Assembly (NCBI GenBank): GCA_948750805.1
Contig: CAPZYV010000016.1
Coordinates: 1-12,282 of the forward strand
Source: an uncultured Bacilli bacterium
Lineage (GTDB): Bacteria; Bacillota_I; Bacilli_A; RF39; UBA660
DNA length: 12,282 bases
Direction: 5' to 3'
In this document: positions 11,957 through 12,282 of the stretch, piece by piece
How the letters are laid out: the number at the start of each line of letters is the position of its first letter
Numbering within the stretch: the first letter of the stretch is position 1
The notes under the pieces: generated by a model
The model's input: only the letters and a program-made list of their open reading frames with translations
What the model was told of the DNA's origin: nothing
The model's database searches: none
Made by a program: the position numbers and the translations under genes

Positions 11957-12282
11957 TTTTGGACCTTTCTAATTTTAAAAATAATATTAAATATTATATT
12001 AACTAACAATAATAAAACTAATATTTTTAATAAATAAGTAATTTCTAAGTTTAAATAAATTTTAAATAATTTAAAAATATATTTCATAATTAAGTAACCG
12101 AAAACGCTAATAATACTAGAAATAATCAATAATAATATAATTTTTAAATTATTTATTTTCATAATTAACTTTTGATTAAATCCTAAGTCTTGATATAATT
12201 TATTAATATTTTTTTCATCTACTATAGTATTAATTATACATATTACATATATTATAAAAAATATAAATATAATAACTCCTAA
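11953..12282 (-). CDS. FtsX-like ABC permease, C-terminal fragment (cut by the window edge)
   Basis: The frame is open from the right edge to the stop TGA at 11953, giving 109 residues, so the visible part is the C-terminus of a longer protein and the ATG at 12162 is internal. It reads: a hydrophobic segment from the edge (LGVIIFIFFIIYVICII), the cytoplasmic loop DEKNINKLYQDLGFNQKLI, then two more membrane segments (about residues 45-67 and 82-102) and a basic end, IRKVQK. The loop, with an acidic/basic helix and a Leu-Gly pair followed by a new membrane helix, is the characteristic internal pattern of FtsX/MacB permeases (RKKEIGILKALGASKxxI). The paired ATPase gene overlaps it by four bases and is of the matching subfamily. 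Confidence 0.78.
   Translation of the reverse strand, partial: LGVIIFIFFIIYVICIINTIVDEKNINKLYQDLGFNQKLIMKINNLKIILLLIISSIISVFGYLIMKYIFKLFKIYLNLEITYLLKILVLLLLVNIIFNIIFKIRKVQK

Noticed and set aside
11953..12162. A separate 69-aa membrane protein starting at the ATG at 12162
   Set aside because: The frame is open without a stop to the window edge, and the upstream residues continue an FtsX-like permease pattern, so the ATG is internal to a truncated gene.
1..12282. A reassigned genetic code (TGA = Trp), considered because of the extreme A/T content
   Set aside because: TGA ends the permease, ATPase and lipoprotein genes at sensible places, and conserved Trp codons are TGG.
1..12282. CRISPR arrays, insertion sequences, phage or toxin-antitoxin genes
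   Set aside because: No regularly spaced repeats, transposase or integrase motifs, or paired small toxin/antitoxin frames are visible.

Overview
This window comes from a strongly AT-rich, low-GC Gram-positive-type bacterium, most likely a member of Bacilli/Erysipelotrichia or an uncultured relative such as the gut RF39-like lineages (inference). The signs are an A/T-biased codon choice, strong AGGAGG/GGTGA ribosome binding sites, a T-box leader, a SufC-SufD-SufS-SufU operon with the Gram-positive scaffold SufU, and the spore-maturation genes spmA and spmB beside a DacB-type carboxypeptidase. TGA is used as a stop (for example at the ends of the metallo-beta-lactamase-fold gene and both ABC transporter genes) and Trp is TGG, so this is not a code-reassigned Mollicute. 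Every gene that can be supported lies on the minus strand, so the window reads from right to left.

From right to left: (1) 12282-11297, the C-terminal end of an FtsX-like permease, cut by the window edge, and its ABC ATPase, closed by a terminator. (2) 11264-8203, the Fe-S cluster operon sufC-sufD-sufS-sufU, tightly overlapping and ending in a long hairpin terminator. It has no sufB, and its SufD is only about half the usual size. (3) 8201-7602, an unrecognised 182-aa protein with its own good promoter. (4) 7566-5531, a T-box riboswitch with a candidate serine (UCU) specifier, controlling an unrecognised 160-aa protein and seryl-tRNA synthetase, ended by a terminator. (5) 5494-4767, an unrecognised 214-aa protein with an N-terminal membrane anchor, under an extended -10 promoter and followed by a terminator. 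(6) 4780-3001, a ComEC-like metallo-beta-lactamase-fold lipoprotein, a DUF3006 protein and a coiled-coil membrane protein, apparently one operon. (7) 3007-723, dacB-spmA-spmB, probably a sporulation cortex/core-maturation operon with a candidate sigma-E-like promoter. (8) 655-1, a small SPOR-like membrane protein followed by the start of another membrane protein that may be MreC.

The genome is compact. Three terminator stems contain the stop codon of the gene they end, several promoters overlap the preceding terminator, and genes inside operons overlap by 4-17 bases. No mobile elements, CRISPR arrays, tRNA or rRNA genes were seen, and no gap between genes exceeds 300 bases. The items most worth a second look are the unknown protein placed first in the T-box/serS operon, the half-length SufD without SufB, the lipoprotein/DUF3006/coiled-coil cassette, and the unusual SerRS subtype.
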